A stretch of DNA of 64,000 nucleotides, taken from NCBI GenBank assembly GCA_030424865.1, contig JAUHVR010000001.1:496001-560000 (forward strand), read 5' to 3'. This DNA comes from Alphaproteobacteria bacterium (GTDB lineage: Bacteria; Pseudomonadota; Alphaproteobacteria; Rhodobacterales; Rhodobacteraceae). Numbering within the stretch: position 1 is the stretch's first letter; each line of letters begins with the position of its first letter. The notes beneath the pieces were generated by a model. The model was not told the origin of the DNA, did no database searches, and worked only from the letters and a program-made list of their open reading frames with translations. Positions 26,500 through 35,422 of this stretch are shown piece by piece. The position numbers and the translations under genes are program-made.

Positions 26500-27417
26500 G
26501 TGAATATCGATGAGATTGAACTTAGGCGGCTCGATCTGACCGTGCTGCTTGTGTTCCTGAACCTGATGCGATTTCGAAAGGCATCGGATGTGGCCGACCA
26601 CATGGGATTGACGCAGTCGTCGATCAGCCATTCGATCAAACGCCTGCGCGACGCCTTTGGCGACCCGCTGTTTCTGCGCACGCCCAAGGGGATGGAACCC
26701 ACGGCGGTGGCCATCGGGCTGGAGCCGAACCTTCGCCGTGTTGTCGAGACATTGGCACAGGCCATCAGCGGGCCCTTGGCCTTTGATCCGGCCGTGTCCA
26801 CCGAAACTGTGCGCATCGGGGCATACGACAACGAAATGACAACCCTTGTGCCCAGCCTGCTGCAGAGGGTGCGCGCACAGGCGCCGGGCATGCGGGTGAG
26901 CATTCTTCCCCTAGGCCGCAGACCGGCCATCGACGCGCTGGAGCAAGGGGAGATCGACTTTGCTCTGGGCTTTGCCTGGAACCTACCGCGCAGCATTCGC
27001 AAGGTTGATCTGTATGACGAATCCTACCGCGTGGTCATGCGCCGGGACCATCCGCTGACGCGCAACACTCTGGATTTGCGGGCCTATCTTGACGCGGAAC
27101 ACCTGGTTGTGTCGCCCCGGGGGGATCATGTCGGTATCGTCGACGAAGAACTGGGCAAGCTGGGCCACACCCGCCGCGTGATCATGGCCGTGCCGCAGTT
27201 CCTGCCGGCGCTGGCCATCGTGTCGAACACCGATCTTGTTGCAACCTTGCCCGCCCGGCTGGTGGCCCGTCAGTCAGAGCGGTATGGCCTTGCAGCCCGA
27301 GAGACGCCGCTGAGCATCCGGTCCTTCACGGTGTCTGCCTTGCTGCACGAAAGAAACGCCAACAGCCCGATGCATGACTGGATTCTTGCAGGGCTCAAGT
27401 CGATCGCCTCGGCATAG
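26500..27417 (+). CDS. LysR family transcriptional regulator
   Basis: A 305-residue LysR protein using a GTG start; no suitable ATG is nearby. The DNA-binding segment is RRLDLTVLLVFLNLMRFRKASDVADHMGLTQSSISHSIKRLRDAFGDPLFLRTPKGMEPT. The C-terminal domain has two substrate-binding lobes ending at ALLHERNANSPMHDWILAGL, as in the NodD/LinR-like branch. It is divergent from the NADP-binding/ABM/PfpI operon and therefore its probable regulator. It converges on another LysR gene 20 bases downstream. Confidence 0.93.
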   Translation: MNIDEIELRRLDLTVLLVFLNLMRFRKASDVADHMGLTQSSISHSIKRLRDAFGDPLFLRTPKGMEPTAVAIGLEPNLRRVVETLAQAISGPLAFDPAVSTETVRIGAYDNEMTTLVPSLLQRVRAQAPGMRVSILPLGRRPAIDALEQGEIDFALGFAWNLPRSIRKVDLYDESYRVVMRRDHPLTRNTLDLRAYLDAEHLVVSPRGDHVGIVDEELGKLGHTRRVIMAVPQFLPALAIVSNTDLVATLPARLVARQSERYGLAARETPLSIRSFTVSALLHERNANSPMHDWILAGLKSIASA

Positions 27418-27437
27418 CCTGCGGGACCGGCCTGTCC

Positions 27438-28343
27438 CTATTCTTCGAACGAACTCATTACCTTGGCGGCCACCTTGCGCAGCTCTTGTGCGGCAGGCGA
27501 CAAAGAGCGCCCCTTGTAGGTCACGATCCCCAGTTTTCGCTGAATTGTCGGGTTTGAGATCGGAACGATTGCCAATTCAAGATCCTTTCGGGACAGGCGC
27601 ACAAGCGAGGGGATCGCCGCAATGCCGATCCCTTTGCCCACCAAGCCCAACTGGGAATGGAAGTGCCCAACCTGCAGGTCATTTGCGATGGCCTCGTACC
27701 GGTCGCCCAGGTGTCTTTGCAGGATCTTCCGCGTGCCGCTTTCATTGCGCAGCAGCACAAAGCTTTCGTCTTTCACGGCCTCCCAGGTCGTTGACCTCTC
27801 GCCAGCCAGCGGGTGGCTCTTGTGACAGGCAATGACGAACCGGTCGTCGATCAGCGGTTCGAAATCCAGCTCGGGGTGCGGCTCGCCCAGTTGCGCCAGT
27901 GCCAGTTCGGATTGTCCATCCAATACCTTTGCGATGGCATGCGGGCTGGAGTCCTCGTAGACGCGGATCCGGATCTGCGGAAACGAGGTTTTCAACTGGG
28001 CCAGGATTTCGGGCAGCAAGGTGTCTGAAATCGTCATGTTGCAGGAAAACGAAACCGTGCCCCGCTGCACTTTGACCACCTGGTTGATGTCATCCAGCGA
28101 GCGGTGGAAATCGGTCACGATGCGCTCGGCCTGTGGCAGGAACTCCGCCCCAAGGCGGGAGACCGAGACCGAACGGGTCGTCCGATCCAGCAGCGGTGCC
28201 CCCAGCGAGCTTTCCAGTTTCTTGATCCGCCGGGAGAGGGCGGACTGCGTCACCAATAGCTCTTCGGCGGCAAGCGCAAAGCTTCCCAGTTTGGCCACCG
28301 TGACAAAGGCACTGATGTCACCCAGCGTGATGTCCCGCAACAT
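27438..28343 (-). CDS. LysR family transcriptional regulator of the TTT/PrpD locus
   Basis: A 301-residue LysR protein. The helix-turn-helix is ITLGDISAFVTVAKLGSFALAAEELLVTQSALSRRIKKLESSLGAPLLDRTTRSVSVS. The effector domain follows with GHFHSQLGLVGKGIGIAAIPSLVRL. It is divergent from the TctC-like gene with a 147-base AT-richer promoter region between them, so it most likely controls the TTT transporter and the MmgE/PrpD genes behind it, with their carboxylate substrate or a product as inducer (inference). Confidence 0.93.
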   Translation of the reverse strand: MLRDITLGDISAFVTVAKLGSFALAAEELLVTQSALSRRIKKLESSLGAPLLDRTTRSVSVSRLGAEFLPQAERIVTDFHRSLDDINQVVKVQRGTVSFSCNMTISDTLLPEILAQLKTSFPQIRIRVYEDSSPHAIAKVLDGQSELALAQLGEPHPELDFEPLIDDRFVIACHKSHPLAGERSTTWEAVKDESFVLLRNESGTRKILQRHLGDRYEAIANDLQVGHFHSQLGLVGKGIGIAAIPSLVRLSRKDLELAIVPISNPTIQRKLGIVTYKGRSLSPAAQELRKVAAKVMSSFEE

Positions 28344-28490
28344 TTATTCATTCCCTGTACGCAATAATCTTTGAGTTTTTTGAATTTGAGTTGATCAAAG
28401 GCCCATGTCAAGTTTTGCGGGCATTCGCCGAATCTGGGGCCGCCACGCGGCAGGGAGGCTCGGCGCCGCATCTGTTTAGGGAGGGACTCC

Positions 28491-29585
28491 ATGTTCAATG
28501 GGTTGAAGAAACTGGTTCTCGGTGCAGCCGCTGCTGTCGCCGTCGCAATGCCGGGCGTGGCCCAGGCCGAAGAATTCACACTCGAAGGCAAGACGGTCAC
28601 ATGGATCGTCGGTTTCCGCGAAGGCGGCGGTACGGACCGTCTGACGCGTGTTCTGCAGACCAAGCTGGGTGAGCACCTGCCTGGGAATCCCAAAGTCATC
28701 GTTCTGAACAAGCCCGGCGGCGGGTCGGTCACCGCGTCGAACGATTTCCATGCCAATGCACCGGCCGACGGGACGATGCTGATCATGGCTTCGACCTCGG
28801 GCCTGCTGCCGGTCCTGCTTGGGTCCAAGAATGCCCGGTACGATCCGAACGAATGGGTTGCGATCACCGGTTTTGCGCGGGGGGCCTCGCTTTATGCAAT
28901 CAGCGACGAGATCGGTCTGAGCGGCACTGACATGATGGCCGATTACGAGGCGCTGAAATCGGCAAACATCCGGTTCGGAACCGAGACACCGCTGTCCGCC
29001 GAACTGCTGGACTTTGTCTCGATGGAACTGCTGGGTGGTGTCGAGCCGCGCTATCTGTTCGGCCTGTCGTCCAAGGATGCCGAGGCCGCGTTCCAGCGGG
29101 CCGAGATGAACATGAACACGGACAACACCCGGTCCTATCTGAAGGATTATGGCGAAGATCCCAAGGTCAACCCGGTCTGGAGCTACGGTGTGATCGACGA
29201 AAGTGGGAACCTTGTGCGTGACCCCGATCTGCCGAACATTCCGACCTTCCCGGAATTCTACGAAGCCGTGAAGGGCGAGGCACCCAGCGGACCGGGCTAC
29301 GAAGCGCAGAAAGCCTTCATGAACGCCAAGGTCATGCTGTCAAAGTCGGTCATGCTGCCCAAGGGCACGCCCAAGCACATTGCCGATGTCTATATCGAGG
29401 CGATGAAGAAGGTGACGGCCGACCCCGAGGTCGCCGCTGCGCTTCCGCGTGAAATCGGCTCGATGCCGCTGAACTTTGGCGAAGACACCCAGAAGGCGCT
29501 TGCCCTGGGCACCGCGATGGAGCCCGAAGTCCGCGCCTGGGTCGCGACCTTTCTGAAAGAGCGCTTCGACACCAGCCTCGACTAG
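28491..29585 (+). CDS. Tripartite tricarboxylate transporter substrate-binding protein (TctC family)
   Basis: A 364-residue periplasmic protein with signal peptide MFNGLKKLVLGAAAAVAVAM...AQA (cleavage near residue 26). TctC-type elements are GKTVTWIVGFREGGGTDRLTR, VIVLNKPGGGSVTASN and VMLPKGTPKHIADVY. TctC proteins capture di- or tricarboxylates and deliver them to TctAB. The GGGAGGGACTCC ribosome site is excellent. It is the first gene of the transcript, and a strong intrinsic terminator follows, likely making the binding protein more abundant than the permease. Confidence 0.92.
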   Translation: MFNGLKKLVLGAAAAVAVAMPGVAQAEEFTLEGKTVTWIVGFREGGGTDRLTRVLQTKLGEHLPGNPKVIVLNKPGGGSVTASNDFHANAPADGTMLIMASTSGLLPVLLGSKNARYDPNEWVAITGFARGASLYAISDEIGLSGTDMMADYEALKSANIRFGTETPLSAELLDFVSMELLGGVEPRYLFGLSSKDAEAAFQRAEMNMNTDNTRSYLKDYGEDPKVNPVWSYGVIDESGNLVRDPDLPNIPTFPEFYEAVKGEAPSGPGYEAQKAFMNAKVMLSKSVMLPKGTPKHIADVYIEAMKKVTADPEVAAALPREIGSMPLNFGEDTQKALALGTAMEPEVRAWVATFLKERFDTSLD

Positions 29586-29608
29586 AAGGTATCCTTCCAT
29601 CCCACCTT

Positions 29609-29635
29609 GTGGCCCCCAGGCGGGGGCCACCTTTT
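29609..29635 (+). terminator. Rho-independent terminator after the tctC-like gene
   Basis: GTGGCCCCC (29609-29617) pairs perfectly with GGGGGCCAC (29622-29630) around AGGC and is followed by CTTTTC. It lies 24 bases after the binding-protein stop and 113 bases before the permease start, so it probably sets a higher expression level for the binding protein by partial termination. Confidence 0.85.
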
Positions 29636-29747
29636 CGCAGAACACCTGCGACACCGACCGCTTCGCATTGGGTCACGCGCGATGACGCCGCGTCGATGAC
29701 ATCACCCGGGGCGCACTGGTCAAACTGAACACAACGGGACACTCGAC

Positions 29748-31721
29748 ATGTCGGAAGCAGCACTTCTTGCGCTGACGCAGCTGACCACACTGCAGACCAT
29801 GATTGCCCTTGTGGCCGGGGTCGTGACCGGGCTGATCGTCGGGATCCTGCCGGGGCTTGGCGGGACGGCGGGCCTGGCGCTTTTGCTGCCATTGGTCTTT
29901 GGAATGGAGCCCAACGCCGCGCTTGCGATGATGATCGGGCTGGTCGCCGTGACCACCACGTCTGACACCTTCCCCTCGGTCCTGATGGGCATTCCCGGAA
30001 CATCCGGGTCGCAAGCGACCGTGCTGGACGGCTTTCCGATGACCAAGCGGGGCGAGGGCACGCGGGCACTGTCCATTGCCTTTGTCTCTTCCCTCTTTGG
30101 CGGGATCTTCGGGGCCTTTGTCCTGTCCTTTGCCGTCTTTTTTGCCAAGCCGATCATCCTGCAGATCGGGTTTGGCGAGCAATTCATGCTGGTCATTCTG
30201 GCCCTGTCGATGGTGGGTATTCTGACCGGCGCGAACTTGTGGAAGGGCCTTGGGGCCTGTTCGCTGGGTCTGTTGCTGGGCACGCTGGGGGCGGCCCCCA
30301 TGTCGGGGGTCGAGCGCGCCACCTTTGGCAGCGAGTACCTGCTGGATCCGCTGCCGCTGGTCGTTGTGGGCCTGGCGATGTTCGCCACGCCCGAGATCAT
30401 CAACCTGCTGCGCCGCCAGTCCAGCATCTCGGAAACCGGCAGGCTGGAGCCCACCGGCTGGGCCAAGGGGGTCCGCGACTGGGCCAGCAACTGGTGGCTG
30501 TCGCTGCGGTGTTCGATGATCGGGTCGATCATCGGGGCCCTGCCGGGTCTTGGCGGCAGCGTTGTTGACTGGATCGCCTATGGCCATGCCGTCCAGACAA
30601 CCAAGAATCGCGAAAGCTATGGCACCGGCGACCCGCGCGGCGTGGTGGCGCCGGAATCGGCCAACAACGCCAAGGAAGGTGGCGCGCTGGTGCCGACCCT
30701 GCTGCTGGGCATCCCCGGATCAGGCAGCATGGCAATCCTGCTGGGCGGGCTGGTTCTGATCGGGATCGAGCCGGGCAAGGACATGATCGATAACAACATG
30801 GACAAGGTCTATCTGATGATCTGGTCCATCGCCGCCGCCAACATCGTCGGCGCTGGCATCTGTTTCTTCCTCGCCCCGCAGATCGCGCGGATCACCACGA
30901 TCAAGTACACCCTGATCGCGCCCTTCATGATCGGGATCATCTTCTTTGCCGCCTTTCAGGCCACCCGCAACTGGGGAGACCTGATCGCCCTGCTGCTGCT
31001 GAGTGTGCTGGCCATCTACATGAAGCGCTTTGGCTGGTCGCGCCCGGCGCTGCTGATCGGTTTTGTCCTGTCCGAGCGCGTTGAATCCTCGGTCTATCAA
31101 ACCGTGACACTTTATGGCGCGTCGTTTCTGGAGCGGCCCATCGTGCAAATTCTTGTCGGGCTGACGGTGGTCTCGATCGGTCTGGCGGTCTTTTTCAAGC
31201 AATCCAGTTCCGAAGAGATGACCGCCGAAGGCCCACACAGCCATCTGAACAAGACCCCGCAGTGGATCTTCATCGGCGCGATCCTGATCTTCACTCTGTA
31301 CGTTCTGCAGAACGGTTGGCAGTTCAATCCGCTGACCGGGATGTTCCCAAGGGTTGCCGCTTTCAGCATGTTGGCGTTCCTGGCCCCCATCCTTGTCATG
31401 ATGGTGCTGAGGAAAGCGCCCTCGGGCTTTTTCTACGACGCCGAACGCAAGAACGCGCCCGAGAGTGGGCGGTCGGCCGAGTTCTACATCGGGATGTTGA
31501 TCGTCATGCTGCTGTGGGCGGGCGTCGTGGGCTTTGTCCTGGGCATCGCGACGTTCATCACGCTGTTCCTGCGCCGCTTCGCTCTGGTCGACTGGTGGAA
31601 GGCGCTGGCCGGTGGGCTCGGCTTTGTCCTCTTCCTCGGCATCATCTCGAACCAGCTGACGCTGCGCTATCCCACGGGGCTGCTGCAAAACGTCGTCTCA
31701 CTTCCCTGGCCTCTGCAATAG
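29748..31721 (+). CDS. TTT family permease, TctA-TctB fusion
   Basis: A 657-residue membrane protein. The first ~500 residues are TctA, with the diagnostic GILPGLGGTAGLALLLPLVFG, TTTSDTFPSVLMGIPGTSGS and later LGIPGSGSMAILLGG. Residues about 500-657 (QWIFIGAILIFTLYVLQNGW... to QLTLRYPTGLLQN) form a TctB-like four-helix domain, normally a separate ~150-residue protein. One uninterrupted frame covers both. TctA moves the solute and TctB is the accessory subunit. It serves the binding protein encoded upstream; the PrpD genes follow after 12 bases. Confidence 0.9.
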   Translation: MSEAALLALTQLTTLQTMIALVAGVVTGLIVGILPGLGGTAGLALLLPLVFGMEPNAALAMMIGLVAVTTTSDTFPSVLMGIPGTSGSQATVLDGFPMTKRGEGTRALSIAFVSSLFGGIFGAFVLSFAVFFAKPIILQIGFGEQFMLVILALSMVGILTGANLWKGLGACSLGLLLGTLGAAPMSGVERATFGSEYLLDPLPLVVVGLAMFATPEIINLLRRQSSISETGRLEPTGWAKGVRDWASNWWLSLRCSMIGSIIGALPGLGGSVVDWIAYGHAVQTTKNRESYGTGDPRGVVAPESANNAKEGGALVPTLLLGIPGSGSMAILLGGLVLIGIEPGKDMIDNNMDKVYLMIWSIAAANIVGAGICFFLAPQIARITTIKYTLIAPFMIGIIFFAAFQATRNWGDLIALLLLSVLAIYMKRFGWSRPALLIGFVLSERVESSVYQTVTLYGASFLERPIVQILVGLTVVSIGLAVFFKQSSSEEMTAEGPHSHLNKTPQWIFIGAILIFTLYVLQNGWQFNPLTGMFPRVAAFSMLAFLAPILVMMVLRKAPSGFFYDAERKNAPESGRSAEFYIGMLIVMLLWAGVVGFVLGIATFITLFLRRFALVDWWKALAGGLGFVLFLGIISNQLTLRYPTGLLQNVVSLPWPLQ

Positions 31722-31733
31722 GAGCAGCACCAC

Positions 31734-33146
31734 ATGGCAATCGAATCCATCAAAGAGGGCGTCACCCACGAGCTGGTCAAGTTCGTGACCGAGACGCGCT
31801 ACGCTGACCTGCCAGCCGAGACCATCGAGATCGCCAAGCGCTGCATCGTCGACGGGATGGCCTGCATCATGGCCGGGTCTGTCGAACCTGCGCCCGGGAT
31901 CCTGCGCGGCTTGGCGACTGAGACAGGCGGCGCGGAACAGGCCCGGACGCTGGGCCGAAGCTCGATGCGCGTTCCGGTACAGCTTGCCGCGCAGATCAAC
32001 GGCATGTCCGGCCATGCGCTGGATTACGATGACACGGCGCTGTCCGAGGAATCCGACCGCTCGGTCCTGATCCACCCGACGATGCAACCGCTGTGCGCCT
32101 GCCTCGCGCTAGGAGAGCATCTGGGATCGTCTGCCGAGGACATCCTGACGGCCTTTGTCCTGGGCTTCGAGGTCGAGGTGAAGATCGCCGAAAGCATCAA
32201 TGCCGAGCATTTCACCGGCGGACGCGGGTTCCATACCAGCGGCACCATCGGGATCTTTGGCGCCACGATTGCGGCCTGCAAACTGCTGGGTCTGAACTAC
32301 ACACAGATCACCAACGCGATGGGCATCGCCTCGACCATGTCGGCGGGGGTTGGCGCCAACCACGGCACCATGTCAAAGCCGCTGAACATGTCGCGCGCCG
32401 CCGAAAACGGTGTGACCGCCGCGCTGTTCGCATCGCGTGGGATGACGGGGCCGAACAATGCGCTGGAAGCCGGGCGCGGCTTCTTCGAAGCCTTCGGCGG
32501 CGGCTATGATCCCGACAAGATCATCGGTCGAATGGGCAACCCCTGGGCGATCATATATCCCGGCACCTCGATCAAGCCCTATCCCAGCGGCGTCGTCGGT
32601 CACCCCGGCATGGACACCATGAAAAAGCTGGTCGAGAAACATGACATCCAGCCCGACGATGTCGAAAGCATTCAGGTCAGGACCGGTGCCAACGTTATCA
32701 CCCCCGGCCCGCTGCGCATTCCCCATGCCAACACCGAGCTTGAGGCCAAGTTCTGCGTCGCCTTCCAGATGGCCGCCGTCGTGCTGCGCCGCAAGGCGGG
32801 GTTGACCGAATTCTCGGACGCCTTTGTGCAATCGCCGGAATGCCAGGCGATGCAGAAACGCGTGACCTCGGAACTGGACCCCGAGATCGTTGCCATGGGC
32901 AAAGGTGTGATCGTCGCCCGCATCACGCTGACCACCAAGGACGGCCAGACGTTCTATGAGGAATCCGACCGCTTCTATCGCGGCGGGCCCAAGAATCCGC
33001 TGACATGGGAGGAGGTGTCGGAGAAATTCCGCGACGCCTCGGCAGGCGTGCTCAGCGCGCAGGCCATGGAGGATTTCCTGTCACTGACCAAGACCTTCGA
33101 GACCCTGCCGAACCTGAACGCGCTTCTGGACACGGTGACGGCCTGA
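31734..33146 (+). CDS. MmgE/PrpD family protein 1
   Basis: A 470-residue protein of the family that includes 2-methylcitrate dehydratase, cis-aconitate decarboxylase and iminodisuccinate epimerase, all acting on branched or tricarboxylate-like acids. Family text includes GMSGHALDYDDTA, GRGFHTSGTIGIFGATIAACKLLGL, GANHGTMSKPLNMSRAAENG and IYPGTSIKPYPSGVVGHPGMD. AGGAGCAGCACCAC precedes the ATG. No PrpB, PrpC or PrpE gene is nearby, so a role in the methylcitrate cycle is unlikely; it probably converts the acid imported by the TTT system. It overlaps the second PrpD gene by one base. Confidence 0.9.
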   Translation: MAIESIKEGVTHELVKFVTETRYADLPAETIEIAKRCIVDGMACIMAGSVEPAPGILRGLATETGGAEQARTLGRSSMRVPVQLAAQINGMSGHALDYDDTALSEESDRSVLIHPTMQPLCACLALGEHLGSSAEDILTAFVLGFEVEVKIAESINAEHFTGGRGFHTSGTIGIFGATIAACKLLGLNYTQITNAMGIASTMSAGVGANHGTMSKPLNMSRAAENGVTAALFASRGMTGPNNALEAGRGFFEAFGGGYDPDKIIGRMGNPWAIIYPGTSIKPYPSGVVGHPGMDTMKKLVEKHDIQPDDVESIQVRTGANVITPGPLRIPHANTELEAKFCVAFQMAAVVLRRKAGLTEFSDAFVQSPECQAMQKRVTSELDPEIVAMGKGVIVARITLTTKDGQTFYEESDRFYRGGPKNPLTWEEVSEKFRDASAGVLSAQAMEDFLSLTKTFETLPNLNALLDTVTA

Positions 33147-34528
33147 TGCTCAGGAACGACCCCGATATCCGGGCGCCGCGGGGCACCACCGAGGCGATTG
33201 CGGCCTACCTGTCCACGGTCGCGGACCAGCCTTTGCCCGAAGAGGTGGTGGTCAAGACCAAGTGTCATCTGGTCGATTCACTGGCGGCGATCATCTCCGG
33301 CTCGCAGCTCAGGGCCGGGCGGTTGGCGACCGGTTTTGTCAAAACGCAGGGCGGTACACCCGAGGCGACGGTCTGGGGCACCGACATTCGGACCACGGCG
33401 ATCAATGCGGCCTGGGTCAACGGCATCGCCGCTCATGCCGACGAAACCGACGATTCTCATCTGGCGGGCCGTTTCCACCCCGGCTGCGCCGTGGTGCCTG
33501 CGGCCTTGGGGGTTGGCGAACGGCAGAACAGTTCGGGCGCGGCCGTGCTTGCCGCCGTGGCCGCCGGTTATGACATCGGCGCGCGGTTCTCTGTTTCGCT
33601 TGGGGTGTCCGGCCCCCGTACGGCGACCCACAGCACCCACAGTCTGGGCGCGCTCTTTGGCGCGCATGCCGCCGCAGCGGCGCTGATGGGGTTCGACAAG
33701 GGGCAGAACGCCTCGGCCCTGTCCTATACGATTCAGCAAGCCAGCGGCATTCCCTATTGGGAACGCGACAGCGAGCACGTGGAAAAAGCCTTTGACTTCG
33801 GCGGCATGGGCGCGCGCAACGGGGTGTCGTCTTCGATGATGGTCGCCGCCGGCATGACAGGCGTGCAGGACCCGCTGGAGGGACCGCTGAACTACCTTTC
33901 GGCCTTTGCCGAAACCCCCGATGCCGCCGCGCTGACCGACGGTCTGGGCACCCGGTTCGAGATCATGCAGGCTTCGATCAAGAAGTGGTGCGTCGGCTCG
34001 CCGATCCAGGCCGCGCTTGATGCCGCGATGGTCTTGCTGGACCAAGGCCTGAAAGTCGACGAGATCGAAGCCATCGATCTGATCATGCCCGACGACCGGC
34101 TGACAATCGTGAACAACCGCGACATGCCCGATGTCTGCCTGCAGCACATGGTGGCGGTCACGCTGCTGGATGGCGGTGCCAGCTTTGCCACCAGCCACGA
34201 CAAGGCGCGCATGGCCGACCCGGCGGTCTTGGCGCTGCGCGACAAGATGACGGCCATCCCCTCGCGCGAACTGACCCTCGCCAAACCAGCCCGGCAGGCA
34301 ATCGTCGAAGCGCGCACAAGCGATGGCCGGAGCTTTCGCCACCACACCATCGCGGTGCGCGGCACGCCCGAAAACCCGATGCCGCCCGCCGACGTCAACG
34401 CCAAGGCGCAGGACCTGATCGCGCCGATCCTGGGCGCCGGGACGGCGACCGCGCTGATCGACGCCATCTGGACGATAGAGGATCTGTCGAACGTGAATGC
34501 CTTGTCCGCCATCGCAAAAGGGAAGTGA
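33146..34528 (+). CDS. MmgE/PrpD family protein 2
   Basis: A 460-residue paralogue of the upstream gene. It contains GIAAHADETDDSHLAGRFHPGCAV in the place of the DYDD motif, then THSLGALFGAHAAAAALMG and FDFGGMGARNG. The ATG at 33146 is fused to the preceding stop (TGATG), favouring a coupled pair of subunits or sequential enzymes. A longer frame from 33005 lies inside the first gene and is rejected. The two paralogues differ clearly in the active-site region, so they may act on different acids or stereoisomers, or form a heteromer. Confidence 0.9.
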   Translation: MLRNDPDIRAPRGTTEAIAAYLSTVADQPLPEEVVVKTKCHLVDSLAAIISGSQLRAGRLATGFVKTQGGTPEATVWGTDIRTTAINAAWVNGIAAHADETDDSHLAGRFHPGCAVVPAALGVGERQNSSGAAVLAAVAAGYDIGARFSVSLGVSGPRTATHSTHSLGALFGAHAAAAALMGFDKGQNASALSYTIQQASGIPYWERDSEHVEKAFDFGGMGARNGVSSSMMVAAGMTGVQDPLEGPLNYLSAFAETPDAAALTDGLGTRFEIMQASIKKWCVGSPIQAALDAAMVLLDQGLKVDEIEAIDLIMPDDRLTIVNNRDMPDVCLQHMVAVTLLDGGASFATSHDKARMADPAVLALRDKMTAIPSRELTLAKPARQAIVEARTSDGRSFRHHTIAVRGTPENPMPPADVNAKAQDLIAPILGAGTATALIDAIWTIEDLSNVNALSAIAKGK

Positions 34529-34531
34529 TCC

Positions 34532-35386
34532 ATGGCCCCCCAAGTTCTGCTGATGCCCGTCTATACCCGCGGCAACGAGATCGAGCGGTTGCGCGGTGCC
34601 CTTTCGCTGGCCACGTTCCTTGGCGCCCATCTTGACGTCGTCTATGCCCGGTCCAAACCCAGCGATGTGCTGGACAACGAACTTTTTGCCCTGCCGTCAT
34701 CGCTGCGCGACCACATCGTCTCGATCATGGATGACGACGCGCATGACGAACAAGCGGTGGTCCGATCCCATTTCGAAGAGCTTTGTGCCGAGGCCAATGT
34801 GACCCTGTCGGAAACACCCGGGGTGGCCAGACCCTCGGCCAGTTGGCGTGTTTTCGATGGCGCGCGCAGCGAGTTGGTGGGCCTGCAGGGGCGGGTCAGC
34901 GATCTGGTGATCATCCCGCATTCAAAATCCGGCACCGCGACACCCACCTTTGAAGAGGCCATACTGCACACGGGCCGCCCGGTTCTGGTCGTGCCTCGCG
35001 GGATGTGGTACTTCAGCCTGGGCGGCGTGTTGATCGGCTGGGACGGCGGATTGGAGGCGTCGCGGGCGGTGCAACAGGCCCTGCCGTTTCTGAAGCGCGC
35101 AAGCGCTGTCACCATTGCCGCCGCCGCCACCACGGTTGACGAAACGCCCACCGCCTCGGCTTTGGTGACCTATCTTGGTGCGCATGGCGTCACGGCAGAC
35201 GTCCGGGTCATGCGGGCCTCGTCAGACGCGGCTGGACGACAGCTTTTGGATATGGCGTCCGAGTTGGACTGCACCTTTCTGGTGACCGGGGGCTATTCGC
35301 ACTCTCGTCTTCGGCAGTCGATCCTTGGGGGCGTGACCTCGTACCTGCTGAACCACGCCGGGATCCCGGTGCTGATGGCCCATTGA
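34532..35386 (+). CDS. Tandem UspA-domain universal stress protein
   Basis: A 284-residue protein with two Usp halves. The first (about 1-155) ends VIIPHSKSGTATPTFEEAILHTGRPVLVVP and appears to lack a good nucleotide loop. The second (about 160-284) contains VLIGWDGGLEASRAVQQALPFL and the nucleotide-loop segment GGYSHSRLRQSILGGVTSYLLNHAGIPVLMAH. Its start is 3 bases after the second PrpD stop, so it is co-transcribed with that operon. Usp genes often accompany catabolic transport operons, but what it senses here is unknown. Confidence 0.88.
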   Translation: MAPQVLLMPVYTRGNEIERLRGALSLATFLGAHLDVVYARSKPSDVLDNELFALPSSLRDHIVSIMDDDAHDEQAVVRSHFEELCAEANVTLSETPGVARPSASWRVFDGARSELVGLQGRVSDLVIIPHSKSGTATPTFEEAILHTGRPVLVVPRGMWYFSLGGVLIGWDGGLEASRAVQQALPFLKRASAVTIAAAATTVDETPTASALVTYLGAHGVTADVRVMRASSDAAGRQLLDMASELDCTFLVTGGYSHSRLRQSILGGVTSYLLNHAGIPVLMAH

Positions 35387-35422
35387 CCGCGGCCCCGTGA
35401 TCCAGCGCAGGAAAGCAGGTCT

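Noticed and set aside
31734-34528. A prp (methylcitrate cycle) operon
   Set aside because: Only PrpD-family genes are present; methylcitrate synthase, methylisocitrate lyase and aconitase genes are absent, and a TTT transporter is linked instead.
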